Numbered from the stretch's first letter, positions 26,051 through 38,053 are shown. The stretch is DNA of 64,000 bases from Rhizobiales bacterium Ga0077537 (GCA_001464955.1 LNEM01000036.1:62001-126000); one strand, 5' to 3'. Notes: generated by a model from the letters alone, not told the origin. Numbers and translations: made by a program.

Positions 26051-28693
26051 GTGTCGGTTCGCGTTGTCGTCTCTTCTGTGGTCGAGCTGGTACTTGAAAG
26101 CTTCCGTCCCCAGAATCGGTTTATGAGTTGGCGCATGATCGGGATCGACGTGCGCCGCCCCGAGGTTCCAGTTTCCGCCGGTACGGCAGAAGCGACATCG
26201 GGCGTAGGCTTGCTCTTCATCGTCTTGGCGGTGCTCACGGCCATCGGCCTGGGGGCGCTGGTGTTTGTCGCCGCGCGCGCCTCTGATCCGTTCCTGCTCG
26301 GCATCCTGGCCGTGCTCGGCATGATCGGCAGCTTCTTCCTCTTCGGCCTCGCCGCCGGACACATTCGCATCGGACCGGACGCGGAGCCCGAGGCCGGCAT
26401 CGCCGCCTCGGCAGCGGACCTGATCGCCGCCGGCGTCATGATCACGGCGCGCGACGGCCGCATCGCCTACGCCAACGCCGCCTATCGTGCGCTGGCCGGC
26501 GTCGACCAGGACGGCGAGCCGAGAAGCCTGGAGAGCGCATTTGCCGGCGAACCGCAGGCGGCCGAATGCCTGTTCCGCTTGATGCGCGCCTCCGAACTCG
26601 GCGAGGAACGCAGCGAGGAATTCCGCGTCCGCGACCTCGACAACCGCGAACGTTCCGCCCGCTGGCTCCGTCTGTCGGTCAGGCCGCTGAAGGCAATGCC
26701 GGGGCATGGATGGGGCTCGCGCGCCGCCGTCCTCTGGCAGATCGAGGATATTTCGAGCGAGCGCGCCCACGAGGCCGAGGCCGTGCGTGGCCTCGAAACC
26801 GAGATCAGCCGCTATGAGGCGATGCCGATCGGCTTGCTCGGCGCGTCGCTCGACGGCCGCATTTCGCACCTCAACTCGGCACTGGCGGGATGGCTCGGTC
26901 TCGAAAGCGACGCCGTCGGCAGCCGCGAGCTGACCTTGGCGGACGTGATCGCGGGTGACGGCGCGGCGTTGCTGCGGTCGGCGATCGCGAGTGCGCCCGG
27001 CGAGGTCGTCCGCCTGGACCTCGATCTCGTGCGCGAGGATGGCGTCGGCATTCCTGTGGAAATCGTGGCGCGTCTCGGGGCCACCAGCGAACGCGGTGCC
27101 GACCTGAGCGCTCTCGTTCTCACCCGGGCGCCGCGCGCTGTGCAGGACATGACCGGCTCGGGCGCCGCCGCGCGCTTCGAGCGTCTGTTCCATGCCGCGC
27201 CGTTCGGCATCGCCACGCTCGGCGAGGACGGAGCCATTCGCTCCTACAACGCAGCCTTCGCCCGCATGTTCTTCGATGCCGGCCTCCGCCAGTCGGCCTC
27301 GCTCCGGGCGTTGGCCGAGGCCGCAGCCGACGCGGACGCCGTCAAGGGCATCGACGCGGCCCTCGCCGAGGCGAAGGCGGGCCGGGCTGCGCTGACGCCG
27401 GTCGAGATCTCGTTCGGCGACGACCGGCAGTACACGCGGCGCATTTACCTGAGCCCGATGCGGGATGCCCTCCCCGGCGAGGCGGCGATGCTCTACGCCA
27501 TCGACGCCACCGAGCAGAAGGCGCTCGAACTCAAATATGCCCAGAGCACCAAGATGGAAGCGGTCGGCAAGCTCGCCGGCGGCATCGCGCACGACTTCAA
27601 CAACGTCCTGACGGCCATCCTCGGGTTCTCGGATCTGCTCCTGCAGACCCATCGGCCCTTCGATCCGGCCCACAAGGACATCATGAACATCAAGAAGGAG
27701 GCCAACCGGGCGGCGAACCTCGTGCGCCAGCTCTTGGCCTTCTCGCGTCGCCAGACGCTGACCCCCGAGGTGATGGAACTCGGTGAGGTCCTGACCGACC
27801 TGTCCGTCCTCATGAACCGCTTGATCGGCGAGAAGATCGACCTGAAGCTCGTGTCGGGCCGCGATCTCTGGCTCGTGAAGGCCGACCGGACGCAGTTCGA
27901 CCAGGTCGTCATCAATCTCGCGGTCAACGCCAAGGACGCCATGCCGGACGGCGGCCGGCTCACCGTTCGCACGCGCAACGTCTCGGAGCGCGAATCCCTG
28001 AAGCTCCGGTCTCTGGCCGTCGCGCCGGGCGAGTACGTGCTGGTCGAGGTCGAGGATACCGGCACCGGCATGACGCCGCAGGTGATGGCGAAGATCTTCG
28101 AGCCGTTCTTCTCGACCAAGGATGTCGGCAAGGGCACGGGCCTCGGTCTCTCGACGGTGTACGGCATCGTCAAGCAGACCGGCGGCTACATCTTCCCGGA
28201 AAGCACGCCGGGCAAGGGGACGATCTTCCGGGTCTATCTGCCCCGCCATATCCCCGAACCGGCCACGGCCGTCGAGCAGGCGGCCGCTCCCCAGAGCCGC
28301 AAGGAGCCCCCGCGCGATCTGACCGGAACCGGCCGCGTGCTGCTGGTCGAGGACGAGGATTCGGTGCGCAACTTCGCCGTCCGCGCCCTCAAGCGGCAGG
28401 GCTACGAGGTTCTGGAGGCGACGACGGGCCTCGAGGCGCTCGAACTCGTCGCCGCCGAGACCCTCCCGATCGACATCGTGGTCTCTGACGTCGTCATGCC
28501 GGAGATGGATGGCCCGACCATGATGACCGAGATGCGCAAGACGCGTCCCGAGCTGAAGGTCATCTTCGTTTCGGGTTATCCGGACGATCGCTTCAAGAAC
28601 GTGCTCGATCCGAACGCCCACTACGCGTTCCTGCCGAAGCCGTTCTCGCTGCCGCAGTTGGCCGCCAAGGTGAAAGAGGAACTGGCGCGCTGA
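26051..28693 (+). CDS. cckA: cell-cycle hybrid histidine kinase CckA
   Basis: An 880-residue hybrid kinase. Two membrane helices (about residues 55-80 and 84-108) are followed by PAS domains (about 120-500), a HisKA domain with the phosphoacceptor His near residue 514 (LAGGIAHDFNN), a HATPase domain with N, G1 and G2 boxes (NLAVNAKDAMPDGG, VEDTGTGMTP, GKGTGLGLSTVYG), and a receiver with Asp near 813 (VVSDVVMPEMDGP) and Lys in LPKPFSLP. In Caulobacter CckA feeds phosphate through ChpT to CtrA. I chose the GTG at 26051 because CGGAGGAG lies seven bases upstream; a GTG at 26027 is the longer alternative. Confidence 0.95.
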   Translation: MSVRVVVSSVVELVLESFRPQNRFMSWRMIGIDVRRPEVPVSAGTAEATSGVGLLFIVLAVLTAIGLGALVFVAARASDPFLLGILAVLGMIGSFFLFGLAAGHIRIGPDAEPEAGIAASAADLIAAGVMITARDGRIAYANAAYRALAGVDQDGEPRSLESAFAGEPQAAECLFRLMRASELGEERSEEFRVRDLDNRERSARWLRLSVRPLKAMPGHGWGSRAAVLWQIEDISSERAHEAEAVRGLETEISRYEAMPIGLLGASLDGRISHLNSALAGWLGLESDAVGSRELTLADVIAGDGAALLRSAIASAPGEVVRLDLDLVREDGVGIPVEIVARLGATSERGADLSALVLTRAPRAVQDMTGSGAAARFERLFHAAPFGIATLGEDGAIRSYNAAFARMFFDAGLRQSASLRALAEAAADADAVKGIDAALAEAKAGRAALTPVEISFGDDRQYTRRIYLSPMRDALPGEAAMLYAIDATEQKALELKYAQSTKMEAVGKLAGGIAHDFNNVLTAILGFSDLLLQTHRPFDPAHKDIMNIKKEANRAANLVRQLLAFSRRQTLTPEVMELGEVLTDLSVLMNRLIGEKIDLKLVSGRDLWLVKADRTQFDQVVINLAVNAKDAMPDGGRLTVRTRNVSERESLKLRSLAVAPGEYVLVEVEDTGTGMTPQVMAKIFEPFFSTKDVGKGTGLGLSTVYGIVKQTGGYIFPESTPGKGTIFRVYLPRHIPEPATAVEQAAAPQSRKEPPRDLTGTGRVLLVEDEDSVRNFAVRALKRQGYEVLEATTGLEALELVAAETLPIDIVVSDVVMPEMDGPTMMTEMRKTRPELKVIFVSGYPDDRFKNVLDPNAHYAFLPKPFSLPQLAAKVKEELAR

Positions 28694-28836
28694 GGCGCGT
28701 GTCGATAGAAGGCCGTGGGGCTGTCGATCACAAGGCGGGTGCAGGGCTGAATCCCGGTCCTGTCTCGTATTGACCAGCGGCCGGAACTGTCGTCGGTTGC
28801 ACCGGGCGACGTTGGATGCGCCGGTATCGGGCCCCC

Positions 28837-29388
28837 ATGAGCGCAACTGAAAACGATCTGGCCCAACTCGTCCGCCGGGCCGCCGCGCGGGACCCGGCCG
28901 CCTTTCGCGCCCTCTATGTGGCGACGTCGGCGAAACTTTATGGTGTGATCCTCCGTATCTTGAAGCGCCGGGATCTGTCGGACGAGGTGCTGCAGGAGGT
29001 CTACGTTCGGATTTGGCAGCGCGCCGGCGAGTTCGACGGCGCCAGAGCGTCGCCCATCACCTGGATGGTGGCCATCGCGCGCAATCGGGCGATCGACGAG
29101 ATCCGCCGCCGCCCGATCGTTGAGACGGCCGCGCCGATCGAGGATGCGGGCGACATCCGCGACCCGGCGGCGCTGGCCCTGGACGGCCTCGAGCAGCAGG
29201 AGGGCGCCCGTCGTCTGGCCGACTGCCTCGCCGGCCTCGAGACGGACCGCCGCGAGATGGTCCGGCTGGCCTATGTCGAGGGGTGGTCAAGGGAGGCCCT
29301 GTCGCAGCGGTTCGAGGCGCCCGTCGCGACGGTGAAGACGTGGTTGCACCGCAGCCTGCGCCAGTTGAAGGACTGTCTCGAGCGATGA
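28837..29388 (+). CDS. ECF-type RNA polymerase sigma factor
   Basis: A 183-residue sigma-70 family factor of the extracytoplasmic-function type. Region 2 (about 24-90) includes DEVLQEVYVRIW and ITWMVAIARNRAIDEIRRR. Region 4 (about 125-180) carries the HTH (YVEGWSREALSQRFEAPVATVKTWLHRSLRQL). It directs RNA polymerase to stress promoters. The ATG at 28837 is chosen over the one at 28816. Its stop overlaps the anti-sigma gene as ATGA, a typical sigma/anti-sigma pair. Confidence 0.95.
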   Translation: MSATENDLAQLVRRAAARDPAAFRALYVATSAKLYGVILRILKRRDLSDEVLQEVYVRIWQRAGEFDGARASPITWMVAIARNRAIDEIRRRPIVETAAPIEDAGDIRDPAALALDGLEQQEGARRLADCLAGLETDRREMVRLAYVEGWSREALSQRFEAPVATVKTWLHRSLRQLKDCLER

Positions 29389-30107
29389 CCGACCGGGAGG
29401 ACATCGACATGCTGGCGGCCGAGTACGTGCTCGGCACCCTCGATGCGTCCGAGCGGACCGCCGTGGCCGCCCGCCGCCAGCGCGAGCCGGCTCTCGAGGC
29501 AGCCATCAGGTCCTGGGAAGCTCGCCTCTCGGCTCTCGACACGGAAACGCCCGAGGTGAGCCCGCCGGCGATCCTGTGGGACCGGATCGAGCGCGAGATC
29601 GCCACAGCGCCGACGGCGCAGGCCACGGAACCGACCCTGATCCGCGATCTCCAGCGTCGCGTCGCCTTCTGGCGCGGCACCGCAATGGCGGCCGCCGCCA
29701 TGGCCGCCACGCTGGCGCTCGCCATTGGCTTTCGCACGACGCTGCTCCCGTCCGAGCCCCGCAATTTCGTGGCCGTCTTCCAGAAGGACGACCAGCAGCC
29801 GGCCTTTCTGCTGTCGATCGACCTTGCGACCCGCGAACTCACCATTCGCCCGGTGACCGCCGATGCGCGGAACGATCGCACCTATCAGCTCTGGATCGTC
29901 GATCCCGTCGAATCTCCGACGCCGCGTTCGCTGGGTCTCATCGATGCGGCTCTGAAGGAGCCGACCCGCAAGACCCTTGCCGCCCTTCAGCCTGCCGTCT
30001 TGATGCGCGCCACCTTCGGCATCAGCCTGGAGCCGCCCGGCGGCTCGCCCACAGGGCGTCCGACGGGACCGGCGCTGCACGGCCGCCTCTATCCGGCCAC
30101 GCCCTGA
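29385..30107 (+). CDS. anti-sigma factor, RskA family
   Basis: A 240-residue predicted inner membrane anti-sigma factor. The N-terminal cytoplasmic domain has MLAAEYVLGTLDASER, the typical start of RskA-like proteins, without a zinc-binding HxxxCxxC motif. A membrane helix lies at about residues 102-124. The C-terminal periplasmic domain contains ELTIRPVTADARNDRTYQLW and GSPTGRPTGP near the end, both typical of the RskA C-terminal domain. It is translationally coupled to the sigma gene through ATGA. It should hold the sigma factor inactive until a signal arrives; the signal is unknown. Confidence 0.92.
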   Translation: MTDREDIDMLAAEYVLGTLDASERTAVAARRQREPALEAAIRSWEARLSALDTETPEVSPPAILWDRIEREIATAPTAQATEPTLIRDLQRRVAFWRGTAMAAAAMAATLALAIGFRTTLLPSEPRNFVAVFQKDDQQPAFLLSIDLATRELTIRPVTADARNDRTYQLWIVDPVESPTPRSLGLIDAALKEPTRKTLAALQPAVLMRATFGISLEPPGGSPTGRPTGPALHGRLYPATP

Positions 30108-30143
30108 CGGCGGCGGCACCGTGTCCGGGCCTTTGAACGAACC

Positions 30144-30161
30144 GATCACGCGCACGTGATC
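30144..30161. promoter_or_regulatory. perfect inverted repeat and possible ECF promoter
   Basis: GATCACG-CGCA-CGTGATC is a perfect 7-bp inverted repeat, 36 bp after the anti-sigma stop. Just downstream, TGAAAC (30169) - 16 bp - CGTA (30191) resembles an ECF -35/-10 pair in front of the lipoprotein/DUF4394 unit. Inferred only from spacing. Confidence 0.35.
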
Positions 30162-30244
30162 TGGCAATTGAAACTTCCGTCTCCTGCTCCCGTAGCTCCA
30201 GTGTGCCCGCTCCGGGGCAGAACTCGAAACGGGAGATACCGCCG

Positions 30245-30454
30245 ATGTCGGTGACCCGATGGTGCCTCCACCTCGCGGCGGCCTTGCTGGCTGCGGGATG
30301 CCTGATGCTTCTCCTTGTCGACGACAGCCCGCGTGGCGGCTTGTCGTTGAGGTCGGTCGAAGCCGTCGGCACCACCGGATCAGCCCTCGGTCAGGTGTCG
30401 CCGCGACGTGTTCTCCCGGATGTCCGGCAAGCCTCGATGCATGGGAGACTGTGA
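30245..30454 (+). CDS. small putative lipoprotein
   Basis: A 69-residue reading frame with a lipobox-like signal (HLAAALLAAGC, Cys18) and a short Ser/Arg/Gly-rich tail. Its TGA overlaps the ATG of the following gene (TGATG), and GGGAGA lies a few bases before its own ATG, so translation coupling is plausible. I know no family for it. The small size and lack of homologues leave some doubt about whether it is real or only a leader ORF. Confidence 0.5.
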   Translation: MSVTRWCLHLAAALLAAGCLMLLLVDDSPRGGLSLRSVEAVGTTGSALGQVSPRRVLPDVRQASMHGRL

Positions 30455-31260
30455 TGACCGCACGTAACACGATCCGCCTCGCCGGATGGGCCGCCTTGGG
30501 CAGCCTGACCGTATCCCTGGCTGGGGCCGCACCAGCCGCCGCCGAAACCGCCGTCGTTCTTCTCGATGGCAAGTCGCTGGCGATGGTCGACACCGCCAAG
30601 CGCAAGGTCACTGGCACCGTGAAAGTCGATGGTGGCGCGAGCCTCGTTGGCATCGACGTTCGGCCCGCCGACGGCAAGCTCTATGGCCTGACGCCCTCGG
30701 GCACGATCGTCACCATCGACCCGAAGACCGGCAAGTGGGAAAAGGCCAGCGAACTGAGTGAGAAGCTGCCGGCCGGCGCCTCGGTGGTCGTCGACTTCAA
30801 TCCCGTCGCCGACCGCCTCCGCGTCATGGCGAGCGACGGCACCAACCTCCGCGTCAACGTCGCGGACGGCAAGGCGATCGTCGACGGACGCCTGAAGTAC
30901 GCCGAGACGGACGCCGCCAAGGGCACCACGCCGAAGGTTACGGCAGCCGCCTATACCGACAGCGTGGCCGGCACCAGGACGACGGCCCTCTACGACATCG
31001 AGGCGCTGAAGGCCGCCCTCGTGAAGCAGGCGCCGCCGAACGACGGCGTGCTGGTGACCGTCGGCCCGCTGGGTATGAAGCTTGGCAGCAGCATCGCGTT
31101 CGACATCCTCGCCGACGGCAAGGGCGGCAACGCCGCGTGGCTGTTGAGCGACGGCGTCATGCACCAGGTCGATCTCGCCACCGGCAAAGCCAGGTCGGTG
31201 GGTGCGATCGAAGGCCTGAAGGGCAAGGTCGTCGACCTCGCGATCCTGCCGCCGGCATAA
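30454..31260 (+). CDS. DUF4394 domain-containing exported protein
   Basis: A 268-residue secreted protein with a Sec signal peptide (about residues 1-31, ending AAAE). The body (about 35-265) shows the DUF4394 pattern of short beta-propeller-like repeats: LYGLTPSGTIVTIDPKTG, VVDFNPVADRLRV and GTNLRVNVADGK. Its function is unknown; such genes often sit next to ECF sigma/anti-sigma pairs and may be their targets. ATG at 30454, with GGGAGA upstream, overlapping the small lipoprotein stop. Confidence 0.9.
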   Translation: MTARNTIRLAGWAALGSLTVSLAGAAPAAAETAVVLLDGKSLAMVDTAKRKVTGTVKVDGGASLVGIDVRPADGKLYGLTPSGTIVTIDPKTGKWEKASELSEKLPAGASVVVDFNPVADRLRVMASDGTNLRVNVADGKAIVDGRLKYAETDAAKGTTPKVTAAAYTDSVAGTRTTALYDIEALKAALVKQAPPNDGVLVTVGPLGMKLGSSIAFDILADGKGGNAAWLLSDGVMHQVDLATGKARSVGAIEGLKGKVVDLAILPPA

Positions 31261-31281
31261 GCGGGACCGGACGGTGGGTGG

Positions 31282-31312
31282 GCCGTCGGAGCACTCCTGG
31301 CGCTCCGGCGGT
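31282..31312 (+). terminator. terminator-like hairpin after DUF4394 gene
   Basis: CCGTCGGAGC pairs with GCTCCGGCGG (one G-T pair) around a 9-base loop, 22 bp past the stop. A short T-rich run (tccgttcgt) follows. It probably ends the sigma/anti-sigma/DUF4394 transcript. Confidence 0.55.
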
Positions 31313-31383
31313 CCGTTCGTCAGGGAAGGCTTGCGAGGCGGCCGGCCCCCCCGCTATGCGGCTCTGAACCGGGAGCTTCACCA

Positions 31384-31914
31384 ATGACGAGAGCCATGCG
31401 GCGGTTATTGGTCGGATCAACGATCGCCATGTCCCTTCTGGGACTACCGGACGGCAGCGCGTCAGCCCAGGTCGAGCCGCCGCGCGTTCTGCCTCCGGCG
31501 ACGCCCACGCCGCCGGTCGCCGAGCCGACCTTCGAGGATCGCGTGGCCGGCTTCCTGACGGATTTCTATCTGTTCGGCGATGACAAGGCGAACGCCGAGC
31601 TGGAGAGCATCTACGCCCCGGTCGTCGACTACTTCGGCAAGCCCGGGTTCAACCGCGCACGCGTGCTGGCCGACAAACGCGCCTACTTTTCCCGCTGGCC
31701 GCGCCGGGCGTTTCGCTGGCGTCGCGAGACGTTGGAGGTCGTGAAGCGCGAGGATGCCGAACGGTCCTATGACGTCCGATTCGAGTACGACTTCGACGTG
31801 TCGTCCGCGTCGCGATCGTCACGGGGGCGCGGCATCGCCGAACTGACGCTGGATCTCGCTCTCGACGGCGGCCGGATCGTTCGCGAAGGTGGCCGCGTCC
31901 TCGCGCGCCGCTGA
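31384..31914 (+). CDS. hypothetical exported protein
   Basis: A 176-residue protein with a signal peptide (about residues 1-28, ending ASA-QV) and a Pro-rich spacer. A single domain (about 48-176) begins FEDRVAGFLTDFYLFGDD and contains YFGKPGFNRARVLADKRAYFSRWP followed by strands with YDVRFEYDFDV. The alternation of helix and long strands resembles an NTF2-like fold, but I cannot name a family. It stands alone, 123 bp after the DUF4394 gene and convergent with the DUF2155 gene. Confidence 0.75.
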   Translation: MTRAMRRLLVGSTIAMSLLGLPDGSASAQVEPPRVLPPATPTPPVAEPTFEDRVAGFLTDFYLFGDDKANAELESIYAPVVDYFGKPGFNRARVLADKRAYFSRWPRRAFRWRRETLEVVKREDAERSYDVRFEYDFDVSSASRSSRGRGIAELTLDLALDGGRIVREGGRVLARR

Positions 31915-31931
31915 TGGCACGGGATAGCAGC

Positions 31932-32492
31932 TCAGCGCCGCGGCCGGAACCGCCGCGGTTCGTCGCTCAGCGGGTCACTGGCCTCGCCTTCTGCGGTCCC
32001 ACGCCGTCGGCCGGGCGATTGCGCCACAGTGGCCGGCTGCGTCGGCTCGGCGCATTCGGTCAGCCAGACGTCGAACACCGGATGCTCGACGGCATTGAGC
32101 CCCGGGCTCTCGGCGAACATCCAGCCGGAGAAGATGCGCTTTTCCTTGCCGTCGAGGAGGATCTCGTCGATCTCGACGAACGTGCTGGTTTTCGGCGGCT
32201 CGATCGGGAGGCGCGAGTAACAGGCGCGCGGCGTCACCTTGAGTGCGCCGAAACGCACCGTCTCGCCGAGCTTGACTTCCAGCCGCGAGATCCGCGCCGT
32301 GACCTTGTCGAGCGCGGCGAAGACGGCTTTGCTGTTCTCGAGGCGCTGGGCCGACGCGGTGTCAGGCAGCGAAACGCCGGCCAGCGCAGCGGACACGGCC
32401 AGCGCACCGAAGCCGAAGAGGCGTCGGACGTCGCGCATCGGTCGGTTGGCGACCGGGCTCACGGAAGACGGAAACGGCCGCACATGCGCCAT
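31932..32492 (-). CDS. DUF2155 domain-containing exported protein
   Basis: A 186-residue exported protein. After a signal region (about residues 20-49) comes the DUF2155 core: ALDKVTARISRLEVKLGETV, the conserved cysteine in VTPRACYSRLP, and IFSGWMFAESPGLNAVEHPVFDVWLTEC. The family is alphaproteobacterial and commonly adjacent to the NDUFA12 gene, as here; its function is unknown. Either the first ATG (32492) or an internal ATG giving MRDVRRLFG could be the start. The C-terminus is Arg/Pro-rich and variable. Confidence 0.9.
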   Translation of the reverse strand: MAHVRPFPSSVSPVANRPMRDVRRLFGFGALAVSAALAGVSLPDTASAQRLENSKAVFAALDKVTARISRLEVKLGETVRFGALKVTPRACYSRLPIEPPKTSTFVEIDEILLDGKEKRIFSGWMFAESPGLNAVEHPVFDVWLTECAEPTQPATVAQSPGRRRGTAEGEASDPLSDEPRRFRPRR

Positions 32493-32627
32493 GTCTGGAC
32501 TTCTTGCTCCACCTTCGCCCGATACGCGACTGAGTGGCCGCGGGGACGGCCCGGTTGATCACGACCAGACCCGAACCTGTGTGCCGGTGAACTTGGGCAA
32601 CAGCATGTTAGGCCGTGCAGCCGGTCG

Positions 32628-33026
32628 TCAGTCGGGCTTCCAGGCGGCGTAGTCGCCCGTCGCCTTGGGCCGCGCTCCAGCGCCGAGAATCGAGCCTGCC
32701 GGACGATACGCGTCGGCTGTCCCCGTCATATTCGGCCGGTGCGGCTTTTGCCAAGGCTTTGCAGCGTAAGTCTCGGCCGTGGGCGGAGTATCCACCGTAT
32801 AGTGCATCCAGCCGTGCCAATCGGCGGTGATCTGCGACGCTTCGGCGCCGTTCGCATAGACGACCCATCGGCGCGGCACGCCGAGCGGGCCCACGCCACG
32901 GTTCTGCACATAGTAGCGGTTGCCGGCCTCGTCGGTGCCGACCAGCCGCCCGCGCCACATCGTAGTGAGCCTGAGCGACCAGGTGTTGCCGCCCCACCAG
33001 CTGAAGATCTCGCTGAAGATGCTCAT
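32628..33026 (-). CDS. NADH:ubiquinone oxidoreductase subunit NDUFA12 family
   Basis: A 132-residue soluble accessory subunit of respiratory complex I, found in alphaproteobacteria and mitochondria. The signature is visible as GRLVGTDEAGNRYYVQNRG, RRWVVYANGAEASQI and WHGWMHYTVD. The ATG at 33026 gives MSIFSEIFSWWGG, the usual family start; an earlier ATG (33065) is less likely. It lies 135 bp upstream of the DUF2155 gene on the same strand. Confidence 0.95.
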   Translation of the reverse strand: MSIFSEIFSWWGGNTWSLRLTTMWRGRLVGTDEAGNRYYVQNRGVGPLGVPRRWVVYANGAEASQITADWHGWMHYTVDTPPTAETYAAKPWQKPHRPNMTGTADAYRPAGSILGAGARPKATGDYAAWKPD

Positions 33027-33736
33027 GGCCCGTCCCGTCGATGCGGCTTGGCCGCAGGTCTGCATGTCTCTCTAGAGAGGGCTTATCGCACCGTGTCTCG
33101 CGATTTGTCCAGCGAGCCGGGGCGAGGGGTGCGCCAGACCGGTCAGCTCCTGCCAGCCCTCGGGACATGGAGCGATCTTGGTGCATTTCCGCCACGCTGC
33201 CTCACATTGGAATCGGACTACCTTCTCATGTGCGGTGGCGGGGTGTGTCTGCCCGCAGGTTTTGCACACCACCCCGTACGCACCGTCCCCCGTCCCCGGC
33301 GGCGCAATCCCGGGCTTTACCCCGCGGATCATCCACTGGTTATCCGCCGCGGATTTGGTGTCATCTACATTTAGTGGCTAGGCCAACTGTATAACCCCAA
33401 GACCTCGTGACGAGCCGCTCGAATCGTCCTAGTCTCTCCTCCTGTCGCCGCGCTTGTGTCACTTGTGCGGCACCATCAACACCCTCACGAAACGGCTGCG
33501 GTTCTGCGGCCATTTCAACCCGAGTATCGCCGGAAAGCATTGTTTTCCGGGCTGTATCCTTGCGTCCAGTGTAGCCGTGTGTGGCATGGGCAACCCCATG
33601 CTGTTGTATCCGTGCCTCGATGAGATCACGGGCGTTCATCCGACAGAGAGAAATTGGCGGTCGTGGACCGTCCGAGCCGCCGGCATACCCGGTGCAGCTG
33701 GACGCATGGCCGTGCGAATGCGAGAGCGGGGCACGA
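33027..33736. other. 710-bp region upstream of NDUFA12 and nrdJ
   Basis: This should contain the divergent promoters of the NDUFA12 gene and nrdJ. A short minus-strand frame (33072-33332) might be a small zinc-binding protein. I looked for a cobalamin riboswitch before the B12-dependent nrdJ and found no B12-box-like sequence. The region 33540-33600 has imperfect hairpin potential (cggaaagcattgttttccgg). Confidence 0.5.
33072..33332 (-). CDS. possible small cysteine-rich protein
   Basis: An 86-residue frame with CKTCGQTHPATAHEKVVRFQC, a zinc-ribbon-like spacing, and two further cysteines. It lacks a good ribosome site and uses AGA, ATA, GTA and CAA codons more than its neighbours, so it may be foreign, decayed or not a gene. 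Confidence 0.25.
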   Translation of the reverse strand: MIRGVKPGIAPPGTGDGAYGVVCKTCGQTHPATAHEKVVRFQCEAAWRKCTKIAPCPEGWQELTGLAHPSPRLAGQIARHGAISPL

Positions 33737-37468
<3,732 letters not shown>

Positions 37469-37500
37469 TCTCGCCAGAGGTCAGGTGATCGAGTGATCAC

Positions 37501-37540
37501 GGGCGATGCGCGATCCAATCGTGCATCGCCCGCTTCTGTT
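37501..37540 (+). terminator. intrinsic terminator of nrdJ
   Basis: GGGCGATGCGCGAT pairs with ATCGTGCATCGCCC (14 bp, one G-T pair) around a 3-base loop, followed by gcttctgtttt. It lies 32 bp after the nrdJ stop. Confidence 0.85.
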
Positions 37541-37563
37541 TTCACCACGCCTCGGGACGCGAA

Positions 37564-37712
37564 CCTCTCCTCTTGCGTTCCCGGGCGACGTGCGGGCCGA
37601 AGGCGCGTGCGGAGACCTGGGATCGCCTGGCTGGCGGTTTCGCGGATGTCGTCCGAAGCGACCCCGGCTCTCCGCGCTCGCGCGCTTCGGCCGGGGACGC
37701 AGGTGGGTGGGG
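37564..37712 (+). repeat. 149-bp direct repeat, copy 1
   Basis: It matches 37825-37973 at 139 of 149 positions with no gaps. It begins cctctcctcttgcgttcccg and ends in ggtgggtgggg. Confidence 0.85.
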
Positions 37713-37757
37713 TTGTCGGTTGCCCACCCGGTCTCCGCGCGTCTTTAGTACGCGCTT

Positions 37758-37810
37758 CGGATGCCCACTACGCATCCGCGCGGTGCGCTTCGGTTGCCCG
37801 ACAGCAGCCG
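37758..37810. repeat. two small hairpin units between the direct repeats
   Basis: CGGATGC-7 bases-GCATCCG (37758-37778) and CGGTTGC-6 bases-GCAGCCG (37791-37810, one G-T pair). A third unit, GTTGCC-5-GGCAAC, lies at 37985-38001, after the second direct repeat. Stem bases differ but still pair. Confidence 0.7.
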
Positions 37811-37824
37811 CGCGTCTGCTCCGG

Positions 37825-37973
37825 CCTCTCCTGTTGCGTTCCCGGGCGGCGCACGGGCCGAAGGCTCGTGCGGAGACCCGGGATCGCTTGGCTGGCGGTT
37901 TCGCGGATGTCGTCCGAAGCGACCCCGGCTCTGCGCGCTTGCGCGCTCCGGCCGGGGACGCAGGTGGGTGGGG
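37825..37973 (+). repeat. 149-bp direct repeat, copy 2
   Basis: Second copy of the element at 37564, offset 261 bp. Each copy is followed by a hairpin unit of the ttgccca type. Confidence 0.85.
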
Positions 37974-38007
37974 TGGGCGCTTCAGTTGCCCACTCGGCAA
38001 CCGCGCG

Positions 38008-38053
38008 CCCCCTCGACAAAAAAGAGGGGGTTTGGGGGACACGTCCCCCAAAC
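38008..38053 (-). terminator. double-hairpin terminator downstream of rlpA
   Basis: On the minus strand, a perfect 11-bp stem (GTTTGGGGGAC/GTCCCCCAAAC, 38030-38053) is followed by cccctcttttttgtcg, and a second stem, CCCCCTC/GAGGGGG-type, encloses the T-run. It lies about 124 bp beyond the rlpA stop. Confidence 0.7.

Noticed and set aside
25601-28846. 1081-codon minus-strand frame over cckA
   Set aside because: Opposite-strand shadow of cckA caused by high GC; the translation is rich in Arg, Gly and His with no domain.
33400-33736. Cobalamin riboswitch before B12-dependent nrdJ
   Set aside because: No B12-box-like or GCCACTG-type conserved segments could be found, and the only repeats are short hairpins.
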